In this document: positions 1 to 4,812 of the stretch, one piece after another
How positions within the stretch are numbered: position 1 is the stretch's first letter
Layout: each line of letters begins with the position of its first letter
Origin: an uncultured Eubacteriales bacterium
Lineage (GTDB): Bacteria; Bacillota; Clostridia; Oscillospirales; Oscillospiraceae
Direction: 5' to 3'
Assembly (NCBI GenBank): GCA_900549495.1
Contig: UROL01000101.1
Span: 1 to 6,807 of the forward strand
Length of the DNA stretch: 6,807 nucleotides
The notes under the pieces: model-generated
Database searches by the model: none
What the model was told of the DNA's origin: nothing
Seen by the model: the letters and a program-made list of their open reading frames with translations, nothing else
Program-made: the position numbers and the translations under genes

Positions 1-28
1 TGGGCTCGGAGATGTGTATAAGAGACAG
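1..28 (+). other. Illumina Nextera (Tn5) adapter remnant, not genomic
   Basis: Bases 1-28 match the last 28 bases of the Nextera read-2 transposase adapter, and bases 10-28 are the complete 19-bp Tn5 mosaic end (AGATGTGTATAAGAGACAG). This is library-preparation sequence left at the contig end, not a natural transposon. Bases 29-34 (TCTCTT) are the reverse complement of adapter bases 20-25 (AAGAGA), so the artefact may reach base 34. Any reading frame running through here, for example on the plus strand from base 14, is an artefact. Confidence 0.97.
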
Positions 29-414
29 TCTCTTTCCTCTCCGGATACATACAGCACCTTCCGCCCGGCACACAAACTGTTGCAAATTTGCAGGAGCAGC
101 GTAGATTTACCGATTCCCGGTGCGCCGCTGACCAGCACCAGCGAGCCTGCCACAGCGCCGCCGCCCAGCACTCGGTCCAGCTCTCCCATTCCTGTTGAAA
201 ATCGAGTCTCACTGTCCACTGGAATTTCCTGGAGCCTCTGTGGGTTCCTGCTCCTCCCTACAGGGGAGGATTTTGCTTTTCCACCACCAGCCATCGGCTT
301 TTCAATGTGCTCTTCAATGGTGTTCCAGGCACCGCAAGCGGGGCATTTCCCCTGCCACCTAGGCGTTTCATTGCCGCAGTTGGTGCAATAAAAAACTGTT
401 TTTTCCTTTGCCAT
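29..414 (-). CDS. radA: DNA repair protein RadA (Sms), N-terminal part only
   Basis: RadA is a RecA-like, DnaB-like ATPase that promotes branch migration and processing of recombination intermediates in the cytoplasm. The 128 visible residues start MAKEKTVFYC. They contain the family's N-terminal C4 zinc finger (C10, C13, C24, C27; CTNCG...CPACG), a linker, the entry to the ATPase core (STGMGELDRVLGGG, about 73-86), the Walker A motif GAPGIGKST (97-105), and LYVSGEE (121-127), the usual strand after Walker A. The gene is cut by the contig end, and roughly 330 residues of a normal ~455-residue RadA are missing. I chose the ATG at 414 because GGAG lies 9 bases upstream; an in-frame ATG at 420 would leave only 3 bases. 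The last residue (R128, where homologues usually have Ser) and the partial codon lie in the suspected adapter fold-back and should not be trusted. It lies downstream of cwlD on the same strand. Confidence 0.95.
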
Positions 415-441
415 ACCCATTTGCTCCGTTCTTTTTCTGCT

Positions 442-470
442 ATTATATCATCTGCGTCAAGAAGACGCAA
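442..470 (-). promoter_or_regulatory. Sigma-A-type extended -10 promoter for radA
   Basis: Read on the minus strand, a consensus -10 TATAAT (442-447) is preceded by TGA, giving a full extended -10 (TGnTATAAT). A 17-base spacer separates it from a partial -35, TTGCGT (465-470). The expected start is about 20 bases before the radA ATG. The promoter overlaps the last codons of cwlD, so radA can be transcribed in vegetative cells independently of the sporulation gene upstream. A 6-bp inverted repeat, TGCGTC/GACGCA (453-469), overlaps the -35 and the cwlD stop but has no T-run, so I do not call it a terminator. Confidence 0.6.
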
Positions 471-1167
471 GGAATTGTGCAACAGATGCGGAAATCACGC
501 AGCAAAGCTGGCGCTGGTATTCCGGCGTTGCCAATTTTGCCTCCTCCTGCCAGTTAGACAGGAAACCGCATTCCACCAGGACACCTGGGACGCCTATCTT
601 TTCCAAAAGGTAGATACCACTCCCCTCTTTGGCTTTTCGCCGACTGCCGGGATTCAGTGCGGAAACCAGATTGTCCTGTAGCTGCCTGGCAAGGGCCTCA
701 CTTCCGGCTGACCCGGAATAGAAAACCTGTGCACCGCTGTACTTTCCTTCCGGGAATGTATTCTGATGGATGCTGATGAGTACAGCGTGATTGGTACGGT
801 TCACAATACGAACCCGCTGCTTCAAATCGGAAACCTTCCTCTGGGCGATGGTGTCCCCGCTGGTATACACCGCAGTGTCTGTAGTGCGAATCATTACAGT
901 ATCATACCCGAGAAAATGGAACAAATCGTTCAATTTCAGTCCGATTTGCAGATTAAACACACTTTCGTTTCTACCAGAACAGGAGACAGCACCTCCGTCC
1001 TCGCCACCGTGGCCGGGGTCGATGACAATGCAATGCAGCCGCTCCACAGGAACCATTTCTGAAATAACAGCAACTGTCCGGTTCCCCAGAAGCGTTCCCA
1101 GTAAAAACAATCCCACCACCAGGGCATAAAACAGAAGGACGTTCCACCGCTTCCTCCACGTATCCAT
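457..1167 (-). CDS. cwlD: N-acetylmuramoyl-L-alanine amidase CwlD, spore cortex
   Basis: A zinc-dependent Amidase_3 enzyme of 236 residues, essentially the length of Bacillus subtilis CwlD (237). In that family the enzyme removes the peptide side chain from muramic acid, the first step toward muramic-delta-lactam in the spore cortex. An N-terminal hydrophobic helix (about residues 10-28) acts as signal or membrane anchor. The catalytic domain follows: DPGHGGEDGG with H53, E68 in GRNES, SIHQN with H134 (the expected Zn ligands H/E/H), and VECGFLSN with catalytic E199. A GTG nine bases upstream is in frame, but it lies inside the Shine-Dalgarno AGAGGTG (1174-1180), which is placed 6 bases before the ATG at 1167, so I use the ATG. 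It is divergent from the cotJ operon and upstream of radA. The assignment to CwlD rather than a generic amidase rests on length, anchor and the spore-gene neighbour. Confidence 0.9.
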   Translation of the reverse strand: MDTWRKRWNVLLFYALVVGLFLLGTLLGNRTVAVISEMVPVERLHCIVIDPGHGGEDGGAVSCSGRNESVFNLQIGLKLNDLFHFLGYDTVMIRTTDTAVYTSGDTIAQRKVSDLKQRVRIVNRTNHAVLISIHQNTFPEGKYSGAQVFYSGSAGSEALARQLQDNLVSALNPGSRRKAKEGSGIYLLEKIGVPGVLVECGFLSNWQEEAKLATPEYQRQLCCVISASVAQFLASS

Positions 1168-1184
1168 AGGCAACACCTCTATGA

Positions 1185-1192
1185 ATTCTATG
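1185..1192 (-). promoter_or_regulatory. Possible sporulation-sigma -10 box toward cwlD (weak)
   Basis: On the minus strand this octamer reads CATAGAAT, identical to the -10 box of the divergent cotJ promoter and one base from the sigma-E -10 consensus CATACAAT. A -35 at 13-base spacing (TCATGCC, 1206-1212) fits poorly. A start point 6-7 bases downstream would fall inside the cwlD ribosome binding site. B. subtilis cwlD is transcribed by sigma-E and sigma-G, which makes a site here plausible but not shown. Confidence 0.25.
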
Positions 1193-1210
1193 CATCACCG
1201 GCAGCGGCAT

Positions 1211-1238
1211 GAACATCTTCCGCAATCCGGCATAGAAT
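1211..1238 (+). promoter_or_regulatory. Sigma-E-like promoter for the cotJ operon
   Basis: The -10-like box CATAGAAT (1231-1238) matches 7 of 8 positions of the mother-cell sigma-E consensus CATACAmT. A 13-base spacer separates it from GAACATC (1211-1217), which matches 5 of 7 positions of the sigma-E -35 kmATATT. The predicted start is near 1245, giving a leader of about 43 bases before the cotJ ATG. In B. subtilis the cotJ operon is known to be sigma-E dependent, so position, spacing and biology agree. This was found by eye, without a matrix score. Confidence 0.55.
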
Positions 1239-1287
1239 GACCAGGAATGACATTTTAACCCAGGGCATTCCGCAAGGAGGTTATTGT

Positions 1288-1734
1288 ATGCAGCCGAAAA
1301 ACAAAAACATCGTCACGGGGATTGGAAAGCTCCCAGCTCTGGCTCCCCTGGCCAATCCCTATGTCCCCTTCCAGGCTGACGAACCGGAACACTACGAGAG
1401 AAACTGCGGGCTGGTTCGTGGCACGATATATCCAGGGCTGGATCTTCCCTTTATGGGAATGGTCAATAAAGAGCCGCTTCCCCAGTCCGCTCTGACACAG
1501 CTGCAGGAGCTGGACTTCGCCATTCAGGAGCTGGCGCTGTATTTGGATACCCATCGGGACGACAAAGAGGCATTGGCGTTTTACCGCCAGTATCAGCAAA
1601 TGTACCGTGAGCATTGCATGGCCTATGCAGAAACGCATGGCCCCTTGAACCATACCCAGCCCATCACGTCAGAGGAATACAGCTGGCTAAACGACCCATG
1701 GCCGTGGGAATACTGCGCCAACAAGGAGGACTGA
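1288..1734 (+). CDS. Spore coat protein, CotJA-CotJB fusion
   Basis: This 148-residue protein joins two coat proteins that are usually separate genes (B. subtilis CotJA about 82 and CotJB about 87 residues). Residues about 18-62 are CotJA-like: LANPYVPFQ, then RGTIYPGLDLPF. Residues about 68-143 are CotJB-like: LQELDFAIQELALYLDTHRD, a helical middle, a GPL turn and the aromatic tail W133..DPWPWEY. There is no stop or frame change between the parts; the join is the short segment MGMVNKEPLPQSA. No membrane segment or signal peptide is seen. The start is set by AAGGAGG (1274-1280) seven bases before ATG 1288; an earlier in-frame ATG at 1237 lacks a binding site and would extend into the promoter. 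cotJC starts 2 bases after the stop. In the Bacillus model, CotJA and CotJC interact and are laid down in the inner coat by mother-cell transcription. Confidence 0.9.
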   Translation: MQPKNKNIVTGIGKLPALAPLANPYVPFQADEPEHYERNCGLVRGTIYPGLDLPFMGMVNKEPLPQSALTQLQELDFAIQELALYLDTHRDDKEALAFYRQYQQMYREHCMAYAETHGPLNHTQPITSEEYSWLNDPWPWEYCANKED

Positions 1735-1736
1735 AC

Positions 1737-2333
1737 ATGTTTTCTTATAATAAAAAGCTCCAATATCCCGTAAGGATAAAAAATCCCAATCCCAATCTGG
1801 CCAAAATCATCCTCACGCAATACGGAGGCCCAGATGGGGAGCTAGGTGCAAGCCTGCGATATCTGTCTCAGCGGTATTCCATGCCCTTTGACGAGCTGAG
1901 AGGGCTCTTGACGGATATTGGTACAGAGGAACTGGGACATTTGGAGATGATTGGCGCCATAGTGCATCAGCTGACAAGAAACATGAATGGAAATCAGATG
2001 AAGGATCCGGCGTTTGCTCCCTATTTTGTAGACCATACCGCAGGAGTATACCCGGCAGCAGCGGTGGGTACCCCATGGAGCGCCGCAACCATGCAGGTAA
2101 CCGGCGACCCTATGGCGGATTTGGTGGAGGATTTGGCCGCAGAGCAAAAAGCCCGGGTCACTTATGATAATATTTTGCGGATTAGCGATGATCCGGATGT
2201 AAATGACGTGATTCGCTTCCTGCGAGAGCGGGAGATTGTTCACTTCCAGCGCTTCGGCGAGGCCGTTCAGCTGCTCCGGGATAAATTGAATCAGAAAAAC
2301 GTATACTATATGAATCCGGCAATTGACCTGTAA
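1737..2333 (+). CDS. cotJC: Spore coat protein CotJC, manganese-catalase type
   Basis: A 198-residue ferritin-like four-helix protein of the manganese catalase family. CotJC sits in the inner spore coat and belongs to a family that disproportionates hydrogen peroxide at a di-Mn centre. The expected metal ligands are all present: E35 (DGELGASLRY), E65 and H68 (GTEELGHLEM), E136 (AAEQKAR) and H169 (REREIVHFQRF). Their spacings (30, 3, 68, 33) resemble those of the Lactobacillus plantarum enzyme as I recall them (E35, E66, H69, E148, H181), with a shorter middle. Catalytic competence therefore looks preserved. The N-terminal KKLQYPVRIKNPNPNLAK and the LRYLSQRY and GLLTDIGTEE blocks are typical of CotJC. 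The start is set by AAGGAGGA (1723-1730), six bases before the ATG and inside the end of the upstream fusion gene, which implies one mRNA and probably coupled translation. Length is close to the 189 residues of B. subtilis CotJC. Confidence 0.95.
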   Translation: MFSYNKKLQYPVRIKNPNPNLAKIILTQYGGPDGELGASLRYLSQRYSMPFDELRGLLTDIGTEELGHLEMIGAIVHQLTRNMNGNQMKDPAFAPYFVDHTAGVYPAAAVGTPWSAATMQVTGDPMADLVEDLAAEQKARVTYDNILRISDDPDVNDVIRFLREREIVHFQRFGEAVQLLRDKLNQKNVYYMNPAIDL

Positions 2334-2349
2334 AACAGGCTACGAAAAT

Positions 2350-2385
2350 AGGGCGCAGTCACCTGCATAGGATGAACTGCGCCCT
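2350..2385. terminator. Bidirectional terminator between cotJC and xerD
   Basis: A perfect 10-bp stem, AGGGCGCAGT (2350-2359) with ACTGCGCCCT (2376-2385), has a 16-base loop. It lies 16 bases after the cotJC stop and 14 bases beyond the xerD stop on the other strand. On the plus strand it is followed by TGTTTGTG, on the minus strand by ATTTTCG. The U-runs are modest both ways, but the stem is GC-rich and the convergent layout supports shared termination. Confidence 0.8.
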
Positions 2386-2399
2386 TGTTTGTGAGGGAA

Positions 2400-3284
2400 T
2401 CAGGCTTTTGGATGGCACTTTTGGTACACGGCCTTGATTTTTTGATTGACCATATGGGTATACAACTGCGTGGAGGAGATATCACTATGCCCCATCAGTT
2501 CTTGGAGAGAACCCAAATCGGCTCCGTTTTCCAGCAGGTGGACTGCAAAGCTGTGCCGCAGCGTGTGGGGGGTGATTTCTTTTTCAATGCCCGCCTTGGT
2601 CTGGTAGAATTTCAATATTTTCCAGAATCCCTGACGGCTCATCCGGGTGCCGCTGACGTTGACAAAGAGGGAGGATTCTGCCGGGTCGATAATCAGAACC
2701 GGCCGGGCCTCCTGCAAATAGTCTGTAAGCGCATGGAGAGCGGCAGGATACAGGGGAATGACCCGGCTCTTCTTTTCTCCGCCGCATCGAATCATGCCCA
2801 ACTCTAAATTGACATCATCCACGTTCAAATCGATTAGCTCAGATACCCGCATACCGGTGGCATACATTACCTCCAGCATTGCCTTGTCCCGGTGGCCCTT
2901 GGCATCGCTGCAATCCGGCTGTGCCAAAAGCAGCTCAATCTCTTTTCCAGTGAGCACCTGGGGGAGCTTCTTCTGGCCCCGCTCTACATGGATTTCATTC
3001 AGAACCGGCGAGGCTTGAATAAACCCGGCAGAAAACGCATAGGCAAAAAAGTTTTTTAAGCTGGCCAGGGATCGGGAAGCGGTTGCCCCGGATTTTCCCT
3101 TGGATTGAATCTCATCCAGATAGTCGCTGACATCCAGGCTGGTAACATCCAGGATATCTTCCCCCCTTTGATGCAGCCAGTCGGTGAATTGACGAATGTC
3201 ACGCATATAGGAGGACACGGTATTGCCGGATGCTTGTTTTACCTTCACCAGGTAATCTTCATAGGCATGAATCAAGTCTAGCAT
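2400..3284 (-). CDS. xerD: Tyrosine site-specific recombinase, XerD type
   Basis: A 294-residue integrase of normal Xer length. Xer recombinases resolve chromosome dimers at dif, acting with FtsK/SpoIIIE-type translocases. Residues 1-95 form the SAM-like core-binding domain (AYEDYLVKVKQASGNTVSSY; RSLASLKNFFAYA). The catalytic domain carries R146 (TGMRVSEL), H240 and R243 (HTLRHSF), H266 (GHSDISS) and nucleophile Y275 (TQLYTH). The tail IKAVYQKCHPKA and the HTLRHSFAVHLLENGADL block resemble XerD more than XerC. The beta-hairpin that normally reads GKGxKxR is CGGEKKSR here (167-174), so the usual catalytic lysine position is changed. The ATG at 3284 has AGAGG about 11 bases upstream, a long spacing. 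The frame stays open upstream to an ATG at 3626, but that stretch resembles no protein and contains the structured region, so I reject the extension. Transcription may come from the promoter at 3668-3696, leaving a leader of almost 380 bases. Confidence 0.92.
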   Translation of the reverse strand: MLDLIHAYEDYLVKVKQASGNTVSSYMRDIRQFTDWLHQRGEDILDVTSLDVSDYLDEIQSKGKSGATASRSLASLKNFFAYAFSAGFIQASPVLNEIHVERGQKKLPQVLTGKEIELLLAQPDCSDAKGHRDKAMLEVMYATGMRVSELIDLNVDDVNLELGMIRCGGEKKSRVIPLYPAALHALTDYLQEARPVLIIDPAESSLFVNVSGTRMSRQGFWKILKFYQTKAGIEKEITPHTLRHSFAVHLLENGADLGSLQELMGHSDISSTQLYTHMVNQKIKAVYQKCHPKA

Positions 3285-3320
3285 GAACCAGTTAACCTCT
3301 ACTCTATCTAAAATCGTTGG

Positions 3321-3661
3321 GTTTGCTGAAATGCAAACGAAAGGAATCTGCGCTCCTGGCAGAAAAATGCTGCAAGTGACCCCACGGAAGCGAGCCATTC
3401 TAGCAACGAATATATCCATCCAGCCTGGGAGCTGAAGAATCCAAATCAGAAAATCAGAGAAGAGCCTGGCTCGGGGCACTGCTTGACCAATGCTGCCCCT
3501 ATGCCCCGTGGGCACGGCAATAAAGAATTTTGGGGGAAAAGCGGCAAAAATCCGCCCCACTGAACACACAAGAGCACCTGCATATACGCCCCCAAAAGGC
3601 AAACTTACACATGAACCGATATGCATATCGCAGGAAGAATATGCACACTGCTTTTTGATAC
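3321..3661 (-). ncRNA. Candidate structured RNA or long xerD leader (no family recognised)
   Basis: The minus-strand promoter at 3668-3696 should start a transcript near 3661. Downstream are mutually compatible pairings. CCCCCAAAA, near 3589-3597 on the plus strand, pairs with TTTTGGGGG near 3529-3537. CCGTGGG (3507-3513) pairs with CCCACGG (3381-3387). Nested inside that, TGGCTCG (3467-3473) pairs with CGAGCCA (3391-3397). Between those two helices, GGGGCA (3473-3478) can pair with TGCCCC (3494-3499), sharing base 3473. A 6-bp hairpin GTTTGC/GCAAAC closes the region at 3321-3338. The nested helices flanking a side hairpin suggest a folded RNA. It could be an independent RNA, perhaps 6S-like, or a 5' leader of xerD. 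I cannot place it in a known family, both ends are approximate, and no strong terminator separates it from xerD. Confidence 0.3.
3617..3630. repeat. Perfect 14-bp palindrome
   Basis: CGATATGCATATCG is its own reverse complement. It lies about 30-45 bases downstream of the predicted minus-strand start at about 3661. It could be an operator for a dimeric regulator or a short hairpin in the leader; nothing in the sequence decides which. Confidence 0.5.
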
Positions 3662-3667
3662 AGGTAC

Positions 3668-3696
3668 ACTATACTCCAATTTTTATAAAAATTCAA
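3668..3696 (-). promoter_or_regulatory. Sigma-A-type promoter reading toward xerD
   Basis: The minus strand shows -35 TTGAAT (3691-3696), a 17-base AT-rich spacer and -10 TATAGT (3668-3673). The spacer and part of the -35 form a 16-bp palindrome, AATTTTTATAAAAATT (3678-3693). A predicted start near 3661 leaves nearly 380 bases before the xerD ATG, more than a simple leader needs. Confidence 0.65.
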
Positions 3697-3740
3697 GCTA
3701 TTTATAAAAAACAGGTCAGATTTGTAGATTATGACAAGAC

Positions 3741-3765
3741 TTATGTTAACATTGTTATGTTAACA
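3741..3765. repeat. Tandem 11-base direct repeat containing TGTTAACA
   Basis: TTATGTTAACA occurs at 3741-3751 and 3755-3765, a period of 14 bases, and each copy contains the palindrome TGTTAACA. Paired short palindromes upstream of a promoter (3668-3696) look like regulator binding sites, although a 14-base period is not a whole number of helical turns. Confidence 0.45.
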
Positions 3766-3855
3766 CGCTTATTTGAGAACATTTGTTTTTATCATTTTCA
3801 GCTAAAAAGACAACATCTTGCGGTCTGCACCGTGTCCTATCGCTAAATATAGGCT

Positions 3856-3906
3856 TTGAATGAAAACCTGCATTTTCATCAAGCTAGGTAAATTTTATTT
3901 ACCTAG
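3856..3906. repeat. Two adjacent inverted repeats after the membrane-protein gene
   Basis: The first repeat pairs ATGAAAA (3860-3866) with TTTTCAT (3873-3879), extended by TTG/CAA around one unpaired base. The second pairs CTAGGTAAAT (3884-3893) with ATTTACCTAG (3897-3906) across a 3-base loop. They lie 19 bases beyond the stop of the minus-strand gene at 3925. Both are AT-rich and lack a downstream T-run, so they are poor intrinsic terminators. They might be mRNA 3' stabilising hairpins or protein-binding sites. Confidence 0.5.
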
Positions 3907-3924
3907 TGCAATAACTGTGCGGAT

Positions 3925-4350
3925 TTACAGGCGTTTTCTCTTCCTCCTGTGGCTCTTTACCCCCTTTTCCCTGCAATGAATCAGAGCTGCCGTGGCGGCA
4001 CCCCCGGCAACCAGCAGGGCAGGAACCCAGATTGCATCAAACCTTCCGTCAAAGAACAGGACGACCATTGCCGCCAACGTAAGCAGATATATCCCGCCGG
4101 AAATCCCGCAGATTAGCAGCTTCCTGCGCCCTATCTGGCTGCAAGCGGTTGCTGCCCCCAGATAGGCAGACAGGAGCAGGATAACCATGACGCCATAGCC
4201 CATTGCCTCCCACCCTGCCCTGCCGTTCAATATCAGCATTGCAAGAAGTACGCACGTCAAAACTGTTACAAGCATCTGCGTTATCCATCCCATTGCAAGA
4301 CCGACAGGCATGGATTTGGCAGTGCCGCTGGGCTTCCGATTCGTAACCAT
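3925..4350 (-). CDS. Four-helix membrane protein, probable TIGR04086 family
   Basis: The 141-residue protein has four predicted membrane segments at about residues 17-42, 49-69, 76-99 and 105-124, and a strongly basic tail (HCREKGVKSHRRKRKRL) that probably stays in the cytoplasm. Size, four-helix plan and the small-residue pattern LLLSAYLGAATACSQIGRRKLLICGISGGIYLL resemble the uncharacterised Firmicutes TIGR04086 membrane proteins; no biochemical function is known to me for that family. The assignment is from pattern memory and is moderate. The ATG at 4350 has AAAGGAG 12 bases upstream, a long spacing, plus an unusably close GAGG. The next in-frame ATG, codon 14, has no binding site. It is divergent from the TauE-like pair and followed by two small inverted repeats and the long non-coding stretch. 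Confidence 0.65.
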   Translation of the reverse strand: MVTNRKPSGTAKSMPVGLAMGWITQMLVTVLTCVLLAMLILNGRAGWEAMGYGVMVILLLSAYLGAATACSQIGRRKLLICGISGGIYLLTLAAMVVLFFDGRFDAIWVPALLVAGGAATAALIHCREKGVKSHRRKRKRL

Positions 4351-4455
4351 TCCTCAGCCACGCTCCTTTCCTCTCATCTATATTCCTGCCAGGGTACATT
4401 CATTCTGGAATACTTTTTTATTTCTGTGGAAACCTGTCCATAGGAGGGGCTGTAT

Positions 4456-4812
4456 ATGCATACAAAGCTTCGTTACGCCGCAGCGGGACTGGCCGCCGGG
4501 GCCGTCACAGGCGTTCTGGGATCCGGAGGCGGCCTGGTGCTGATTCCGCTGCTATGCTTGCTTTGCAAGGAGGAAGACCAAAACCTATTCCCCTACTCGC
4601 TGGGGATTATGCTTCCGATATGCATTTGTTCATTGCTGATGCAGCACCGGCTTTCATCACCGCCAGTCGGAGAAATTCTTCCCTTTTTGCTGGGTGGAGC
4701 CATTGGCGGCGGGATATCCGCTTTGCTGGGAAGGCACATCCCTGTTGCTTGGCTGCATCGTTTCTTTGGCTGCATTTTGCTTTGGAGTGGTTTTCGATGT
4801 CTTTTTTCATAA
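4456..4812 (+). CDS. Half-size TauE/SafE permease, first subunit
   Basis: The 118-residue integral membrane protein has about four helices (about 5-35, 44-62, 69-90, 96-116). It carries the TauE/SafE hallmark near its N-terminus, GVLGSGGGLVLIPLL, a GxGGGxxxxP motif. Family members are usually about 250 residues with eight helices made of two homologous halves, and are linked to export of sulfite, sulfoacetate or other organosulfur anions. This gene supplies only one half. The start is secure: AGGAGGGG (4442-4449) ends six bases before the ATG. Its end overlaps the next gene, which encodes the matching half, by 16 bases, so the two probably assemble as a heterodimer. The substrate cannot be inferred from the sequence. 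Confidence 0.85.
   Translation: MHTKLRYAAAGLAAGAVTGVLGSGGGLVLIPLLCLLCKEEDQNLFPYSLGIMLPICICSLLMQHRLSSPPVGEILPFLLGGAIGGGISALLGRHIPVAWLHRFFGCILLWSGFRCLFS

Larger units (their letters stand above)
3285..3924. other. 640-base intergenic stretch without a convincing gene
   Basis: It lies between xerD and the upstream small membrane protein gene, both on the minus strand. About 3290-3600 is of mixed composition and rich in complementary segments. About 3660-3920 is AT-rich and holds a promoter, an 11-base direct repeat and two adjacent hairpins. Open frames exist (plus strand 3490-3846; minus strand up to 3626 and 3696), but their translations match no family I know and lack ribosome binding sites. 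I see no tRNA, tmRNA, RNase P or SRP RNA signatures. A weak candidate terminator for the upstream gene lies at 3804-3826 (minus strand: AGAC/GTCT stem, then TTTTT). Confidence 0.7.

Noticed and set aside
10..28. Tn5 mosaic end as evidence of a natural transposon
   Set aside because: The bases before it (1-9) are Nextera-specific adapter sequence, so it comes from tagmentation; no transposase or IS50 sequence is present.
14..391. Plus-strand open frame beginning in the first bases
   Set aside because: It starts inside the Nextera adapter and is antisense to radA, whose zinc finger and Walker A are clear.
453..469. Intrinsic terminator between cwlD and radA
   Set aside because: Only a 6-bp stem without a T-run, and it overlaps the likely radA promoter.
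1237..1287. Longer N-terminus for the CotJA-CotJB fusion
   Set aside because: The ATG at 1237 overlaps the predicted -10 box and lacks a binding site; AAGGAGG is ideally placed before the ATG at 1288.
3285..3626. N-terminal extension of XerD by 114 residues to an upstream ATG
   Set aside because: Xer proteins are about 295-300 residues, and the extension resembles no protein domain, has no ribosome binding site at 3626 and covers the structured region. The frame being open this far is unusual but not decisive.
3804..3826. Intrinsic terminator for the minus-strand membrane protein gene
   Set aside because: The T5 run is present but the stem is only about 4 bp (AGAC/GTCT) and the site is 100 bases past the stop; kept only as a weak possibility.
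3490..3846. Plus-strand 118-codon open frame in the long intergenic stretch
   Set aside because: No recognisable domain, no binding site at its ATG, and it runs through the minus-strand promoter and repeats.
4351..4455. Promoters in the gap between the membrane protein and the TauE-like genes
   Set aside because: TATAGA on the minus strand and T-rich segments on the plus strand lack partner -35 boxes at proper spacing; transcription must start here, but I cannot place the sites.
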